Shown piece after piece: positions 44,369 to 53,352 of a stretch of DNA of 64,000 nt (position 1 is its first letter; every line of letters begins with the position of its first letter). A model generated the notes under the pieces. That model worked only from the letters and a program-made list of their open reading frames with translations. It was not told the DNA's origin and made no database searches. A program made the translations under genes and the position numbers. The stretch spans positions 1 through 64,000 of the forward strand of contig WAOW01000005.1 in assembly GCA_015521085.1 (NCBI GenBank). The letters run 5' to 3'. Origin of the DNA: Candidatus Thermodiscus eudorianus. GTDB lineage: Archaea > Thermoproteota > Thermoprotei_A > Sulfolobales > Acidilobaceae.

Positions 44369-45255
44369 ATATTATTTATAATATGAATCTCTAATGGCAA
44401 TAATATAAATATTATTCCTACTAGGGGACTGGCAAACTTTATCATATTACGCGCAAGAATTTTACTGGGAGACCTCTTGAAACTCGACACAACGCGTAAA
44501 GCCATGAAACCCAGTATAGTCACTATAGAAGCGCTAAGAAATCCTCCACCTAGCTTCACGGAAACTATCCATGATAATAGTATTGTAGCTGTGACCGAAT
44601 ACAGCGCCAGTTGAGCAAATGCGTGGGATCCTAGCTTAGAGGGAATCGTTGGGATACCAGCACCATTGTACTGGTCCTCATAGTAATAGTGTATAAAGGC
44701 TACATGGAGGGGTTGCCACACGTACACTATGGATGCCAGCATTATCCCCAGTAGGTCTATCGACGCCCTAGCAGCTGCCCATCCGCCTAGAGCAGGCATG
44801 CTCCCCGCTACACTCCCAAGCAAGAGGGCCCATTCGGTTCTTCTCTTAGCTATCTCGGTATAAGCAATAATATCGAAATACAAACCTATTAAGGAAGCTA
44901 AAACCACGTATTTGTTTATGAAGGCACCTGCTAGAGTACCCATCAGAATCAAGCCAGATATCCCGTAAAGTGCCTCCCTCCTAGATAGAGAGCCACTGGG
45001 CAATGGACGGGATCTAGTTCTCGGCATGAGCCTGTCGATATCAACCTCCAAGTACATGTTAAGGGCTGTAACACCACCAGCCGATCCTATGCCAGTCAAT
45101 GTTAGGAGAAGCAGGGTACGGGCGTCAAGGCCCCCGCCACCTATAAAGTATGCACCGTACATGGTAATCATCAGTAACGCTAGCTGTTTTGGCTTAGTCA
45201 TTAACAGCAACTGCACTATTCTGCTTCTCCCACTCATACTCGTCCCACTGTCCAT
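44362..45255 (-). CDS. UbiA-family prenyltransferase, heme O synthase (CtaB/CyoE)-like
   Basis: A 297-residue membrane protein with about eight segments. The first Asp-rich site is NMYLEVDIDRLMPRTRSRPL, the wording typical of protoheme farnesyltransferase (N..D.D..M.RT..RPL), and the second is IHYYYEDQYNGAGIPTIP, where the usual YxxDYxxAGxPM is recognisable. Heme O synthase feeds heme-copper oxidases, but none is encoded in the window. A menaquinone or lipid role is the alternative. ATG start, 30 bases from the divergent rhomboid gene. Confidence 0.82.
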   Translation of the reverse strand: MDSGTSMSGRSRIVQLLLMTKPKQLALLMITMYGAYFIGGGGLDARTLLLLTLTGIGSAGGVTALNMYLEVDIDRLMPRTRSRPLPSGSLSRREALYGISGLILMGTLAGAFINKYVVLASLIGLYFDIIAYTEIAKRRTEWALLLGSVAGSMPALGGWAAARASIDLLGIMLASIVYVWQPLHVAFIHYYYEDQYNGAGIPTIPSKLGSHAFAQLALYSVTATILLSWIVSVKLGGGFLSASIVTILGFMALRVVSSFKRSPSKILARNMIKFASPLVGIIFILLPLEIHIINNIW

Positions 45256-45285
45256 GCTATTCCTAGCATTTATAAGCAGAAGTCT

Positions 45286-46074
45286 ATGAAGTTTACTTGG
45301 GGTCGGGATTACTCGATGCTACCTGTAAGTGACACGGGATACCGCGGGTCTAGAGCGTTTCCAATAGTAAATACCACTATTATAATATTAAATATAATTA
45401 TATTCTTTGTTGGAATAACCTATCCCTCCCTACTCGTCCCAGGAGCGATAAACTACAATGAAGTAGTGTACGATCTCGGAATGGTGCCAGGAAGACTACT
45501 AGCAGGAGAAGGATACCATACACTGATAACTTCAATGTTCCTCCATGGAGGACTAGCGCATCTCCTAGGAAACATGCTCTACCTGTATATCTTCGGCGAC
45601 GACATCGAAAGAGTCATGGGCCGCTTAAGATACCTGGTCTTCTACATCCTCTCGGGCCTGGGAGCAACATTATTCCACATAGCCAGCATCACATTTATGC
45701 CGTCGCACCTGATAGGAAACGCCGCTCTCTCAACCGGTGTAAACCCCTTCCTCATCCCGGCTATAGGCGCTAGCGGCGCTATCAGCGGCGTGTTAGGGGC
45801 GTACCTTACATTGTTCCCCCATAGCGAGGTGGAAGTACTGACTTTCTGGGGATACATCCCGATCCCGCTCCGAATGCCGGCCAGCGTCTATATCCTAATT
45901 TGGTTCGTATACCAGCTGGCGATGGGGCTACTAGTAGTCTTCACCGGCGTACAAGCCGGCGTAGCCTTCTGGGCGCATATAGGAGGATTCCTAACGGGCA
46001 TCGCGCTCCTGTTAATATTCGCGAGGAAGTACGTCAGGCCCAGGAGACTAGTAATAGTCTATGGGGGCTACTAG
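45286..46074 (+). CDS. Rhomboid family intramembrane serine protease
   Basis: A 262-residue membrane protease. The catalytic serine is S163 in GASGAISG, the partner histidine is H231 in AHIGGF, and the first core segment has HGGLAHLLGNMLYL with the oxyanion-side histidine and asparagine. It cleaves membrane protein substrates; none is known here. Convergent with the CitG-like gene, stop to stop within five bases. Confidence 0.93.
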   Translation: MKFTWGRDYSMLPVSDTGYRGSRAFPIVNTTIIILNIIIFFVGITYPSLLVPGAINYNEVVYDLGMVPGRLLAGEGYHTLITSMFLHGGLAHLLGNMLYLYIFGDDIERVMGRLRYLVFYILSGLGATLFHIASITFMPSHLIGNAALSTGVNPFLIPAIGASGAISGVLGAYLTLFPHSEVEVLTFWGYIPIPLRMPASVYILIWFVYQLAMGLLVVFTGVQAGVAFWAHIGGFLTGIALLLIFARKYVRPRRLVIVYGGY

Positions 46075-46078
46075 AGGG

Positions 46079-46906
46079 TTAGGGGAGAGGCAAAGGCTTC
46101 TCTACGTATGCAAGGGCAACGCCCGCGTATGCGCATCCAAGTAGTCTATCGTTGTCCTGAGACTTGCCTAGCGCCCCCTTGTCTAGCTTGATAAAATACT
46201 CTAGGATGCCCTCACTTGGAACTCTCTCGAAGAGCCCTCTATCCAGTCCGATTCTATAGAAGGCTCTCAAAGAGGCCTCAAGGATATTGCTCGCCGATAA
46301 GGCCTCGCTATAAGCATCCTTTATTGACGTGAAGTGGCGTGCGTTGAATGCAAAGCCTGCATCGAGATCGTACAACACCTCAGCAAGGTCCCCTAGCGAA
46401 AGAGAATTCAACCTTATGCTATGCCTAGTTATACCTTTCCTATCAAGGTTTAAGAGGTAGTCACTTGCACCTACACCCTCTAATCCCTCCACGAAGTCAA
46501 TCGCGTCCGAGACGCCTGTAGTGTAAGGCAGTATCCTGGACAGCCTGCTTGCTTCATACATGACGCTCTTACCGGATACACTAGAGTAGCCAGTAGCGAT
46601 GGCTGTTGCGATCGCCGAGTAAACGATGCCTGGCACGGGCTTTCTTCCCGTGAAGTCGAAGGCGTCCCTTAGTGCATCGGCTATCATCCTACCGAGCCCC
46701 AAGCTCTTTGCGTCAATGTCTCCCCTCCCAAGCTTAATGCCTCTCTCGAATGCCTGTTCCATGTAGTTAAACAGGATCACACTCTCGGAGAGTCGTGTTT
46801 CGAATAAAGCGTCCAGTCTCAGCCTGTGCGTAGCGCCCGGTTTAACCGGCGTCGAGAGCACTATCAGTAGAGCCTGGCGCAACCGGTCGAGGTCACGTTG
46901 AGGCAA
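46079..46906 (-). CDS. CitG/MdcB-like triphosphoribosyl-dephospho-CoA synthase family protein
   Basis: A 275-residue helical protein. The N-terminal KPGATHRLRLDALFETRLSES resembles the family KPGNVHRxxDF element, and a later DAIDFVEGLEGVGASDYLL and TSIKDAYSEAL continue the pattern. In bacteria the family makes the prosthetic group of citrate lyase or malonate decarboxylase. No such enzyme is in the window; archaeal members probably do another nucleotide transfer. TTG start. Assignment rests on moderate motif similarity. Confidence 0.6.
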   Translation of the reverse strand: MPQRDLDRLRQALLIVLSTPVKPGATHRLRLDALFETRLSESVILFNYMEQAFERGIKLGRGDIDAKSLGLGRMIADALRDAFDFTGRKPVPGIVYSAIATAIATGYSSVSGKSVMYEASRLSRILPYTTGVSDAIDFVEGLEGVGASDYLLNLDRKGITRHSIRLNSLSLGDLAEVLYDLDAGFAFNARHFTSIKDAYSEALSASNILEASLRAFYRIGLDRGLFERVPSEGILEYFIKLDKGALGKSQDNDRLLGCAYAGVALAYVEKPLPLP

Positions 46907-46924
46907 GCACTCACCCGTGATTAG

Positions 46925-47329
46925 TTGAAGGTCTGGCCTGTATATCGGTTTATCTTTAACCTTAACGCGGGTAGCACACTATACCCGGGTGGTATAATCT
47001 TGAAGAACTGCTATAACGTAGGACTCGTAATCGAGTCAAGCGAGCCCACGATTATACCTGCCATTCTCGATACCATAAATAGGAAGCTCTCTACCACGTG
47101 TGAAAACAACGTTCGAGGTAGCTCATGGTCCCTCCACGCATGTAGTACCACGCTAATCAGTGTTTCAGCATTAATCCCCGAGATAAAGACTCTCTCACAG
47201 GCTAGCTTAACAATAGTAGTAGCGATTCATTCAAACGATCCCAGACTTCTAGCTAGTATAGTAGGACTACTGAAGACCATGCTGGACGAAGACTTCCCCG
47301 GACAGGCTTATATTAGGCTCTCCACCTAG
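46925..47329 (+). CDS. Possible KEOPS Pcc1-like protein
   Basis: Up to 134 residues; a TTG at 47000 (KNCYNVGLVIESS) would give about 109. The pattern of strand VGLVIESSEP, a helix to INRKL, and a final SLTIVVAIHSNDPRLLASIVGLLKTML resembles Pcc1 of the KEOPS complex, where the last helix carries LRAxxNS. KEOPS adds t6A to tRNA. Similarity is only in pattern, so this is tentative. It lies divergent from the CitG-like gene, and the last 62 bases overlap the amidohydrolase gene. Confidence 0.4.
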   Translation: MKVWPVYRFIFNLNAGSTLYPGGIILKNCYNVGLVIESSEPTIIPAILDTINRKLSTTCENNVRGSSWSLHACSTTLISVSALIPEIKTLSQASLTIVVAIHSNDPRLLASIVGLLKTMLDEDFPGQAYIRLST

Positions 47330-48484
47330 GGACTCCATTATATCCCATATGAATCGAGGGCCTGGTAGTAGAGGGGGAGAGCCATCGCCATAAACCTCGG
47401 ACGCATACTTTGAGACCTCCCTAACCTCCCTCTCCACATCAGACAGAGATTCGCCTGTATCCGGTATAACACTCTCGTCAACAACTATGTTGCCAGCTAC
47501 CATAACCATGCGTGGCAATACCCTCCCGGTGATAACGTCTTCAAGAGGACTGTCATATGCTACGAGATCCCCATTGTGTTGCACTCCATAATCAATGTAG
47601 CCGCCAGTTGTTATCCTATACAATACACTGCCTAGGCGTGCTGGGAACAGGCGGAGAATTAATCCTATGTGCCTCGACACTGTGCCTATTAAGTGGGGCC
47701 AGTCGCTTCCAAAGCTGGTGACTCCCTCCAGGCTCGTCCGGCTACGTCCATAGAGAATCATATTCGAGCCGGGACACGATGAGCATCGTATTCCCATTTC
47801 ACGGGGGTTATCCTCGATACAATGCACTGCTATTATCCTAGGTAGGCGGGGTGCCTCAGAGACCCGCGCTACGAACTCTGATTTCTCGCTTATGCCTTCG
47901 GACAGGTGCAGACCTAGAGGCATGCCCGTATTAGAGGCCAGGACTAAGGCTTCCCTAAACGTAGACCTGCTAGCCCACCGTAAGCTATGCACGAAAATAC
48001 CTATACGGAGCAGACTATCTTCTAAATAATTATAGTATTTATTGTATAAGTGTAGTACCTCTGCCGGCTTCATCCAGCCAGCTCTATCCATCGAGGTTGG
48101 AAGGAGAACTAGCCTCGGACCACCCGGGAACCTAAGCCTAGCCTTGAGATTAGCTTCGAGAACTCCCGTGAAAGCGATAAGCGTCACACCCTCAAGCACA
48201 GCCCTCTTCAAAGCTAGCTCGGCCAGTCTAGCCGATAAGCCTATGTCCTGTCTGAGCATGACCTCGTCGACATGAAGCCTGCGCTCGTCCAACCACCTAT
48301 AACTGTCGGGCCAAAACCCCCTTTGATTATCCAAGCCCGCATCAATAACCTGAGGATGAGCATGCGTATCCGAGAAACCAGGAATAACAACTGTTCTATA
48401 AGAAACGTCCATGTGGAAAGGCAGTCTCAAGTCCTCTACAATCCTTCCATGAATAATAGCTGTATCGGCCTCCAGATACGGCAA
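47267..48484 (-). CDS. Amidohydrolase superfamily protein
   Basis: A 405-residue metal-dependent hydrolase. First metal pair HAH (41-43) in PGFSDTHAHP, a third histidine in LGLHLSEG, a fourth in IAVHCIED, and the aspartate in FGSDWPH. This is the layout of the SsnA/Atz/cytosine deaminase group, whose members deaminate or dechlorinate ring compounds; the substrate here is open. It overlaps the convergent Pcc1-like gene by 62 bases at the 3' end. Confidence 0.85.
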   Translation of the reverse strand: MPYLEADTAIIHGRIVEDLRLPFHMDVSYRTVVIPGFSDTHAHPQVIDAGLDNQRGFWPDSYRWLDERRLHVDEVMLRQDIGLSARLAELALKRAVLEGVTLIAFTGVLEANLKARLRFPGGPRLVLLPTSMDRAGWMKPAEVLHLYNKYYNYLEDSLLRIGIFVHSLRWASRSTFREALVLASNTGMPLGLHLSEGISEKSEFVARVSEAPRLPRIIAVHCIEDNPREMGIRCSSCPGSNMILYGRSRTSLEGVTSFGSDWPHLIGTVSRHIGLILRLFPARLGSVLYRITTGGYIDYGVQHNGDLVAYDSPLEDVITGRVLPRMVMVAGNIVVDESVIPDTGESLSDVEREVREVSKYASEVYGDGSPPLLPGPRFIWDIMESLGGEPNISLSGEVFVQHGLQ

Positions 48485-48604
48485 GCCCCACGCTACCCCC
48501 CTTGATTATACGGGATCCCAGACAGGGATTAATTAATGATGACCAGGTATTGCGAAAGACAATAAACCCAGCCGTAAACACGTCTAAAACCATGGTGGAC
48601 ATTC

Positions 48605-49990
48605 ATGGCCAGGCTAGTCGTTGTAGGCGGTGGCGCCGCCGGAATGGCAGCAGCGTCCAGGGCAAAGAGGCTAAACAAGAAGCTCGATGTAACGGTTTTC
48701 GAGAAGACTAGATGGGTTAGCTTCGCCCTATGCGGAATACCGTACCACGTAGGGTGCATCGTGAAGAGGCTCAGCGACCTCCTATACTATCCTCCAGAAG
48801 AGTTTACCAGGAAGCGGGGAATAGACCTGAGGCTAGAAACCGAGGTGACCTGGATAGACATAGACTCGAAGAAAATCCACTACCGGGAATTAAAGAGCGG
48901 CAAGGAGGGCGAACTTGAATTCGATTACCTCCTCCTAGCGACCGGCGCCCGGAGCAAAGCCCCCCGGATATGGCCCGAGCTAAATGAAGCACGCAACGCG
49001 TTCTACATAAAACACCTAGACACGGCACAGGAAATAAGAGACTACGCGCTTCGACTCAACACCGGGTCAAGAGCGGTCATCGTTGGCGCTGGATACGTTG
49101 GGCTAGAGCTGGCAGAGACCCTAACCGAGCTCGGCCTTAAGGTGACTCTAGTCGAGGCACTAGACCAGGTAGCGCCTAGAACCCTGGATCCCGATCTAGC
49201 AGAACTAGTTAAGTCCGAGCTCGAATCGAATAACGTAGAAGTCATAACGGGAGCCCCGGTCAAAGAATTCAGGATATCTGATGGACGTGTGACAAGCGTG
49301 GTTACAGAGAAGGGCGATATTGCAGGCGATCTCTTCATAGTAGGTGTAGGTATTGAGCCTAACATCGAGTTAGCCAAGTCAATAGGTCTAAAGATAGGAG
49401 AGACGGGCGCCATATGGACAGACGAGTATATGAGAACCAGTATAGACTATGTATATGCTGTGGGAGACGCTGTAGAGCACAAGGATCTAGTCACCGGGAG
49501 AAGAGTCTGGAGACCCTTCGCTCCAGTGGCCAACAAGCAGGGCTATGTGGCTGGGAGCAATATAGCTGGAAGGGAAGCCGTCTTCCCAGGCAGTGTTGGA
49601 ACAAGTACATTCAAGACTTTCAATGCTGTAGTCGCGCGGACCGGTTTATCTAAGAGTGAAGCCGAGAACATGGGATATAACGTGGTCGAAGCCAAGGTAA
49701 ACGCCAGGACCAAGGCACACTACATGCCCGGCTCGGAACCCCTAACCCTGAAGGTAGTAGCAGATGCTGACACAGGAAAGCTACTAGGCGCGCAAGCCGT
49801 AGGTAAGAGTGAAACCGTGCTTTGGAGGATAAACGTTATAGCATCACTCCTAACGACACAGGCAACGGTGTGGGACCTCTTTGCAACAGATATAGGATAC
49901 GCACCCCCACTAGCACCCGTATGGGATAGCCTCATAGTAGCTGCAAGGCTGCTAATGAGGACCCTGGGTGAGAAACCTAAGAAAGCCTAG
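48605..49990 (+). CDS. CoA-disulfide reductase / NAD(P)H sulfur oxidoreductase-like flavoprotein
   Basis: A 461-residue enzyme with FAD site LVVVGGGAAGMAAASRA, the single active cysteine C43 in SFALCGIPYH (family SxxxCGxPYY), NAD site VIVGAGYVGLELAE, and YAVGDAVEHKD. Single-cysteine members reduce CoA disulfide, oxygen or, in archaea, elemental sulfur via CoA persulfide. This suggests sulfur metabolism or redox defence. ATG start. A structured element follows in the space before ribK. Confidence 0.9.
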   Translation: MARLVVVGGGAAGMAAASRAKRLNKKLDVTVFEKTRWVSFALCGIPYHVGCIVKRLSDLLYYPPEEFTRKRGIDLRLETEVTWIDIDSKKIHYRELKSGKEGELEFDYLLLATGARSKAPRIWPELNEARNAFYIKHLDTAQEIRDYALRLNTGSRAVIVGAGYVGLELAETLTELGLKVTLVEALDQVAPRTLDPDLAELVKSELESNNVEVITGAPVKEFRISDGRVTSVVTEKGDIAGDLFIVGVGIEPNIELAKSIGLKIGETGAIWTDEYMRTSIDYVYAVGDAVEHKDLVTGRRVWRPFAPVANKQGYVAGSNIAGREAVFPGSVGTSTFKTFNAVVARTGLSKSEAENMGYNVVEAKVNARTKAHYMPGSEPLTLKVVADADTGKLLGAQAVGKSETVLWRINVIASLLTTQATVWDLFATDIGYAPPLAPVWDSLIVAARLLMRTLGEKPKKA

Positions 49991-50037
49991 ACGTTAAGGC
50001 TTGATAGGCTTTATTTGCGGGGGCCCGCTTTAGACTA

Positions 50038-50132
50038 CATAGATATATGGGCCGTGGACTCCCCCGCTCTCCCACGAATCCCCGGGAGCACTCCGGGGCT
50101 TGATGAGTGGGAGATTCCTCCACGGCCGTAGG
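50038..50132. ncRNA. Candidate structured small RNA with kink-turn-like bulge
   Basis: A long imperfect hairpin between two convergent genes. Outer stem 50050-50058 with 50119-50127 (nine perfect pairs), upper stem 50068-50075 with 50107-50114 (eight pairs), apical stem 50080-50085 with 50093-50098 (six pairs). Between upper and apical stems one side is GAAT and the other CTTGATGA, which holds a box C-like TGATGA and could form a kink-turn bound by L7Ae. The internal loop (50059-50067 / 50115-50118) resembles an H/ACA guide pocket, but no clear ACA box follows. A TTTATTT at 50010 could be a promoter for the plus strand. Strand not proven. Confidence 0.5.
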
Positions 50133-50137
50133 ACGCG

Positions 50138-50557
50138 TCAAGGATCGCCCAGAATAATCCTTAACAAGTCCCCGTCTTGGAGGTTAAGGAGTTCCCTTAA
50201 ATTTTCCTCCGCTACGAACTCGACTACATTCTCCTTGTAAACGGTTATCTGGGGGCGAACTATCCAGACTGGGATTCCGTTTATGTAAGCCGGGTATACC
50301 ATTACGGGGGCTAGCTTGACCCCGGGTATCTCGGGGGGCTCTATCACAGTCCCTTCCAGGCTCTTCAGGCACTTGTTGAAGTCCTCTACATCGTCATCGG
50401 CTAGCCTTGCATTTAACGTTCCTGGATAGGGTGTTATCCCTAGTTTGTGGCGGAATCCTTTCCCGTATATGCTTACGTAGAACGCTCCTTCTCCGAGGCC
50501 TGTGAATACGGTTGCCTTGAACTCTCTTCTGCACCCCGTGCTCGCTGGCAGTTGCAT
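50138..50557 (-). CDS. ribK: CTP-dependent riboflavin kinase
   Basis: A 139-residue archaeal RibK (DUF120 fold) that makes FMN with CTP as phosphate donor. Motifs: FTGLGEGAFYVSIYGKGF, ITPYPGTLNARL (PGTLN with the metal-binding Thr-Asn), and a C-terminal LLNLQDGDLLRIIL. The N-terminal DNA-binding domain found in some homologues is absent. Two flavoprotein genes lie on the other side of the window region. Divergent from the next gene. Confidence 0.93.
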   Translation of the reverse strand: MQLPASTGCRREFKATVFTGLGEGAFYVSIYGKGFRHKLGITPYPGTLNARLADDDVEDFNKCLKSLEGTVIEPPEIPGVKLAPVMVYPAYINGIPVWIVRPQITVYKENVVEFVAEENLRELLNLQDGDLLRIILGDP

Positions 50558-50580
50558 CCACCGGTTACCACTAACTGAAT

Positions 50581-50609
50581 CCTCTAAACAATAATAAACC
50601 AGTTAGAGG
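50581..50609 (+). promoter_or_regulatory. Inverted repeat around a TATA-like element
   Basis: CCTCTAA at 50581-50587 and TTAGAGG at 50603-50609 are perfect inverted copies that bracket ACAATAATAAACC. In the divergent space between ribK and the exported-protein gene this could be an operator overlapping a promoter. Seven bases can also pair by chance. Confidence 0.25.
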
Positions 50610-50633
50610 CCCATAACCGCATCGGTGTGATAG

Positions 50634-51851
50634 TTGAAGAGGAAAGCTATAATAATCATAATTATATTAGTATTTGGGTTATTAGTTCGCGTCCCCCTCG
50701 CGAGTAGAGCACAGGGGACCCTCTACAACAATTATCCGAATCCCTATGCCGAAGTCAAAGAAACAGAGGCGACGACGATAATAAATACTACATTTTATAA
50801 AATAATAATAAATAAAGAATTAAAGGAGATTAGCTCTCTCATTATCAAGAAGGGAAGCGATGCAGGCGTAACCGTGAATCCCCAGACGCTGCCCGCAATA
50901 ATAGTTCTATTGCAAGACAACGGAAACGTGGAGAGAGTTTCATGGGACAACTATACGGTAGTCAACTACACCGAGGACCTCCTGAAAATAGAGCTAACCG
51001 GAGAAGCCCTAAATAGACATGTAGAACTCTCCCTGTATCTAGGATCATATACGCCATACATCAACGTGAAAATCAAGATATCAGGAACACCTGCAAAGGT
51101 CTATTTCGTTCTACCAATAGACGAGAAACACGCGGGCAACTGGAAACAAGCCATCGCACAATACAGCGATGAAACCCTTAACGTCGATATAACGGGGCCG
51201 GAGATGATACTTCTAACAGGGAAACTCCACTCGGCCGCCCTAATCGGGACTCCAGAGAATAATACTATACCGAGTCTGGTTGCAGGATACGTGGAACCGC
51301 CCGAGGCAGAAGCCGGGCCGGATCAAGTGGGCGTGCTCGATCCAGCGTCGCTTCCCGCTAACCCATTAGCCGGGTTCGGCAACGAAACTGGGCTACTATA
51401 TTCTATTGTCTTCAGCAGCAGGGATATGATCTCGTTTAGGCTGGCCGTAGCAGGGTATGAGCCCTATGCGTTGCTGGCTAGTGGTCTGGAAACCGTGGTT
51501 ACAGCAGTATATTCGGGGGCCTCGAACGACTTCAAGGAGGTGATATATGGGAGAGAGATTATAGCTAAGTTGAATGAAACGGTGGTGATCCTACAAGATA
51601 AATTAAATAATATTAATAAAAAATATAAAAATATTAGTAAGACCCTTGAAGAATACAAAGGATGCGAATCCTACTGGAAAAATGAAATCAAGGTAAGAGA
51701 ATATCAAATAGCCAAACTCAGAGAAAAAGTGAAGCGCGAGGGCACAATAGCTGTAACTGTATTCGTAATAGGCATCATACTTGGAACCATTGGCGGCTAC
51801 TATGCTATCGGAATAGAGAAAAAGACGAAAGGATTAAGGAGGAGACGCTAG
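50634..51851 (+). CDS. Exported membrane-anchored protein with C-terminal coiled coil
   Basis: A 405-residue protein with a signal peptide (KRKAIIIIIILVFGLLVRVP), a beta-rich extracellular region (about 30-300), a coiled coil (LNETVVILQDKLNNINKKY to IAKLREKVKR, 312-370), and a C-terminal membrane helix (373-395) followed by Lys/Arg. It is thus a type I surface protein on a stalk. No family recognised. Codon use turns very AT-rich at 50750-50830 and 51590-51650. TTG start. Confidence 0.75.
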   Translation: MKRKAIIIIIILVFGLLVRVPLASRAQGTLYNNYPNPYAEVKETEATTIINTTFYKIIINKELKEISSLIIKKGSDAGVTVNPQTLPAIIVLLQDNGNVERVSWDNYTVVNYTEDLLKIELTGEALNRHVELSLYLGSYTPYINVKIKISGTPAKVYFVLPIDEKHAGNWKQAIAQYSDETLNVDITGPEMILLTGKLHSAALIGTPENNTIPSLVAGYVEPPEAEAGPDQVGVLDPASLPANPLAGFGNETGLLYSIVFSSRDMISFRLAVAGYEPYALLASGLETVVTAVYSGASNDFKEVIYGREIIAKLNETVVILQDKLNNINKKYKNISKTLEEYKGCESYWKNEIKVREYQIAKLREKVKREGTIAVTVFVIGIILGTIGGYYAIGIEKKTKGLRRRR

Positions 51852-53221
51852 TCCTCTACTGCAAGGAGTCTAATCAACCCACCTATATTCTCAACCCTCT
51901 CCAGGTTCCACGCACGCAGCAGGAACTCCTTAGCCCTATCCTCGTCCACATACATAGTTACGAGTTTCAAGAACTTGTTCTCGACACCGCCTCGGTCCAA
52001 GGGGTTCATGAAGTGGCCTGGCGGATAGACGTTCTCTTCCGACACGGTTCTACCATCCTTAAACTTGATCGTGATTCTATTCAGTATCCCATCGGGATAT
52101 AGTTCGTCGGCCTTCGGATCCACTTCGACCTTCATCTTCCTCATTAGCTTCCGCACGTCCTCGGCGAGATACCTCTCTGGTTTAAAGGTTTCAAGCCATA
52201 TCTTTCCGTCGATGAGGGCCGCCGCGACTATGTATGGGAGGCTGTGGTCCGCTGTCTCCCTAGTCTTTGGATCCCATTTCTCCGGGTCCTTTACAATTAT
52301 CTTGTAGCTAACAGTAAAGGTGTCTATCTTGACCTCCTCAACATCATCTGGGTTGATCTTGCCTACCTTCTCGACTATCTTCAAAGCAGCATCTACTGCA
52401 GACATGGAGTGGTACTCGACAGGCCAGTACTTTATACTAGTCTTTAGAAGCCTGAACTTTGGTTTGCCGAGTTCTGGGAGCTCAAATTTATCGCCGCACA
52501 GCGCGACATTGAAGAAGCCGAACTCTCCCTCGAATACCGGAGAGGGGCCCGTCATGCCTTTCCAAGCTAGTAGAGCGGAGAAGAGGCCATTCCTAGAGGC
52601 ATGAGCGGCAGCACAGCCTTTCCACATGGAGAGCTCTCCGGCCCTAGTCTGCCTTAATGCTAGACTCGTGTTTGTTGCTATATTGATAGCATGCTCCATC
52701 TTAGCTACGTCTAGGCCTAGGACTTTAGCCGCACCTACAGCGCTGCCTATATTTATATATACTGTGTGGTCAAGCCCCCTAGACCTTACACTATAGGCGT
52801 CGGCTAATGCTCCTATCACTTCATAGGCAGCTACTATGCCTTCAATAACCTTCTCAGCCGGCGCATCAACTATCTCTGCTGCAGCGACAACCGCGGGGAT
52901 CGAATCGCTAGGATGAAGGGCTTCCTTGGAGAGGTATGTATCGTTGAAGTCGAAGTAGCGTGCTGCACACCCGTTCGCGAAATCAGCTTGATCAGCCGAC
53001 GCCTCCGAACGCGTACCCCACAGTGTGGCTCGTATCCTTGATCCCGCTGTGCCCCTAGCTATGTGTCTCGCTATAGAGACGGGCTCCTCCCTGTAGGCCC
53101 CTACGGCGACTCCTAGCGTGTCGATAAACCTCTTCTTCACCTCTTCTATAACCTCGCTTGGAAGTTGGTCGTAGGATAGGGAGTTAGCCCACTCTGCTAT
53201 CCTCCTAGCTATAGTCGTCAA
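51848..53221 (-). CDS. MmgE/PrpD family protein
   Basis: A 457-residue member of the MmgE/PrpD (2-methylcitrate dehydratase-like) family, with RFIDTLGVAVGAYREEP, ARYFDFNDTYL, the HPSDSIPAVVAAAE element, and KYWPVEYHSMSAVDAAL. Family members include 2-methylcitrate dehydratase, itaconate decarboxylase and iminodisuccinate epimerase; no methylcitrate genes are near, so the substrate is open. ATG start. The 3' end overlaps the preceding exported-protein gene by four bases. Confidence 0.92.
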   Translation of the reverse strand: MTTIARRIAEWANSLSYDQLPSEVIEEVKKRFIDTLGVAVGAYREEPVSIARHIARGTAGSRIRATLWGTRSEASADQADFANGCAARYFDFNDTYLSKEALHPSDSIPAVVAAAEIVDAPAEKVIEGIVAAYEVIGALADAYSVRSRGLDHTVYINIGSAVGAAKVLGLDVAKMEHAINIATNTSLALRQTRAGELSMWKGCAAAHASRNGLFSALLAWKGMTGPSPVFEGEFGFFNVALCGDKFELPELGKPKFRLLKTSIKYWPVEYHSMSAVDAALKIVEKVGKINPDDVEEVKIDTFTVSYKIIVKDPEKWDPKTRETADHSLPYIVAAALIDGKIWLETFKPERYLAEDVRKLMRKMKVEVDPKADELYPDGILNRITIKFKDGRTVSEENVYPPGHFMNPLDRGGVENKFLKLVTMYVDEDRAKEFLLRAWNLERVENIGGLIRLLAVED

Positions 53222-53352
53222 AACGCATCACCACGTCGTAGAGTATCGATACCGAGTAAATATAATGTGCCCTCCCCCATAAACCTGAGATAACATGGCG
53301 GATCGAAAACTCTCCAGGCTCTAACAAGGCGTCGGTACGCGAGGGTCCCGGT

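Noticed and set aside
48526-48600. Possible C/D box sRNA starting with AATGATGA
   Set aside because: A box C-like word is present, but no CTGA box D with flanking complementary stem follows at a proper distance.
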